Position numbers and translations under genes: made by a program
In this document: one piece after another, positions 63,194-64,000 of the stretch
Layout: each line of letters starts with the position of its first letter
Position numbering within the stretch: position 1 is the first letter of the stretch
DNA from: Beijerinckiaceae bacterium
GTDB lineage: Bacteria; Pseudomonadota; Alphaproteobacteria; Rhizobiales; Beijerinckiaceae
Assembly: GCA_004564215.1 (NCBI GenBank)
Contig: CP024846.1
Coordinates: forward strand, 744,001 to 808,000
Reading direction: 5' to 3'
Length of the DNA stretch: 64,000 nucleotides
Notes under the pieces: generated by a model
What the model was told of the DNA's origin: nothing
What the model saw: the letters and a program-made list of their open reading frames with translations, nothing else
Databases searched by the model: none

Positions 63194-63711
63194 GCCCGGC
63201 TCGGCGAATGTGCTTTCGGCGGAGGAGACGCGGATGGCTCGTCTTCTTTGGCAGCCTCCGCGACGCCAGAGAGCTCGTCGATCAGCGCGTTGAAGTCGCG
63301 CGCCTCGCGAAAATTGCGATAGACCGATGCGAACCGCACGTAAGCGACACTGTCGAGTGCCCGCAGACCTTCCATGACAAGTTCGCCAATTCGTTCGCTC
63401 GGAATTTCGTTCTCGCCCTGACTTTCGAGTTGGCGAACGATCCCGTTCACCATCCGCTCGACACGTTCGGGATCCACGGGGCGTTTTCGCAGGGCGATTT
63501 CGAGAGAGCGCATCAGCTTTTCGCGCTCGAAGGGAACCCGCCGGCCAGATTTCTTCAGGACCATCAAGTCGCGCAATTGAACGCGCTCGAATGTCGTGAA
63601 ACGGCCGCCACAATCAGGACAGACGCGGCGACGGCGAATGGCCGCGGCATCGTCCGTCGGGCGGGAGTCCTTGACCTGAGTTTCGAGACTGCCGCAGTAA
63701 GGGCACCGCAT
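63190..63711 (-). CDS. nrdR: Transcriptional repressor NrdR
   Basis: 173 residues. The zinc ribbon [20 protein letters not shown], then [20 protein letters not shown], is followed by an ATP-cone domain ([31 protein letters not shown]). It senses ATP/dATP and represses ribonucleotide reductase genes. The position between glyA and ribD is the usual alphaproteobacterial arrangement; stop and start overlaps link it to ribD. Confidence 0.95.
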   Translation of the reverse strand: MRCPYCGSLETQVKDSRPTDDAAAIRRRRVCPDCGGRFTTFERVQLRDLMVLKKSGRRVPFEREKLMRSLEIALRKRPVDPERVERMVNGIVRQLESQGENEIPSERIGELVMEGLRALDSVAYVRFASVYRNFREARDFNALIDELSGVAEAAKEDEPSASPPPKAHSPSRA

Positions 63712-63788
63712 GGCGGACTTGCCTTAGAGCCTGGTGAGCGAAATCAAAATTCGGTTTCGCGAATGGCCATCGCGCCAATCGGATATTC

Positions 63789-63828
63789 AAGAGCATGATC
63801 CGATGTCGGTCTCTCGGACCATGCTCTT
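63789..63828. repeat. Palindromic repeat (family B), short copy
   Basis: AAGAGCATGATCCG (63789-63802) pairs with CGGACCATGCTCTT (63815-63828) with one mismatch. The core GAGCATG/CATGCTC is shared with the element after gpsA (55238-55285). It lies between glyA and nrdR and could act as a terminator or a processing hairpin. Confidence 0.75.
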
Positions 63829-63855
63829 CAAGATATTGAGTCCGCGTTCAACCGT

Positions 63856-64000
63856 TCAATACACGGGGAAGCGGCTGGTCAGTTCGGTAACGCTTTCCTT
63901 GACCTTGGCTTCGACGCTCGCGTTATTCGCATCGCCGTTCTTGGCGAGCCCGTCCAAGGTGTCCGCGATAAGATCCCCCACGCGTTTGAACTCGGCAACG
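63856..64000 (-). CDS. glyA: Serine hydroxymethyltransferase, C-terminal end (runs off the window)
   Basis: The last 47 codons are present. The peptide [20 protein letters not shown], then [19 protein letters not shown] and a TGA at 63856-63858, matches the C-terminus of alphaproteobacterial GlyA (ending RFPIY). The enzyme interconverts serine and glycine with tetrahydrofolate. Position before nrdR is the common order. Confidence 0.88.
   Translation of the reverse strand, partial: VAEFKRVGDLIADTLDGLAKNGDANNASVEAKVKESVTELTSRFPVY

Noticed and set aside
63194..63613. N-terminal extension of ribD by 140 codons
   Set aside because: This part lies entirely inside nrdR in another frame and is Arg-rich; ribD starts at the ATGA overlap.

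Overview
The window looks like a chromosomal segment of an alphaproteobacterium of the order Hyphomicrobiales (Rhizobiales). The evidence is the high GC content, the Tol-Pal/ftsH/glmM neighbourhood, the glyA-nrdR-ribD-ribE order, sdhCDAB, an Atp12-type F1 assembly chaperone, an MlaEFD operon with a PqiC-like lipoprotein, and polyhydroxybutyrate-related genes. The dispersed palindromic repeats are of a type I associate with the Beijerinckiaceae/Methylobacterium side of the order, but I could not check this. No marker gene settles genus or lifestyle. Almost everything is ordinary core chromosome. There is no phage, CRISPR array, rRNA operon or complete insertion sequence.

Layout. 1-5.6 kb: start of gshA, a MATE exporter and an mlaE-mlaF-mlaD-lipoprotein operon for phospholipid transport. 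5.9-12.1 kb: a metal-handling stretch with a His/Cys-rich small protein, a putative outer-membrane barrel, copC, copD, a frameshifted second copC, cytochrome b561, a VIT/CCC1 transporter and an MgtC-like protein. 12.2-20.4 kb: dipeptide epimerase, atp12, a collapsed DUF4260 pseudogene, then pccB and pccA separated by a TonB receptor that has a Zur-box-like palindrome in front of it. 20.7-27.1 kb: dnaB-radA-cvpA-purF-SDR. 27.1-29.3 kb: a DUF2946 protein, a lone IS66-type TnpA and a PHB-depolymerase-like hydrolase. 29.9-35.2 kb: sdhCDAB, a lytic transglycosylase, tRNA-Gly(CCC) and a GH16 enzyme. 35.3-42.4 kb: a porin-like OMP, a poorly coded 1-kb gap, two secreted proteins (one with a Kazal domain), tRNA-Gln(CTG), a MoeB/ThiF enzyme, a hybrid histidine kinase and a small Cys-rich protein. 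42.4-54.0 kb: glmM, cpoB-tilS-ftsH and pal-tolB-tolA-tolR-tolQ-ybgC. 54.2-64 kb: gpsA, EVE protein, two small stress-type proteins, patatin, 3-hydroxybutyrate dehydrogenase, Zur-like regulator, ispG, J-domain protein, ribE-ribD-nrdR and the end of glyA.

How the genes work together. pccA and pccB make an acyl-CoA (propionyl-CoA) carboxylase feeding the succinyl-CoA/succinate dehydrogenase route. The PHB-depolymerase-like protein and 3-hydroxybutyrate dehydrogenase suggest PHB turnover. Mla, Tol-Pal, the lytic transglycosylase, glmM and YbgC serve the envelope. The copper/metal stretch, the VIT transporter, the Zur-like regulator and the TonB receptor form the metal-homeostasis theme.

The most notable observations are the Zur-like operator before the TonB receptor, a degenerate and frameshifted CopC paralogue beside an intact one, an apparent in-place inversion of cpoB-tilS-ftsH inside the tol-glmM neighbourhood, two families of palindromic repeats that sit on gene 3' ends, a DUF4260 gene reduced to its two ends, and a PHB-depolymerase-like protein whose nucleophile motif is shifted by one residue. 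I see candidates for under-described metal biology but no clearly new multi-gene system.
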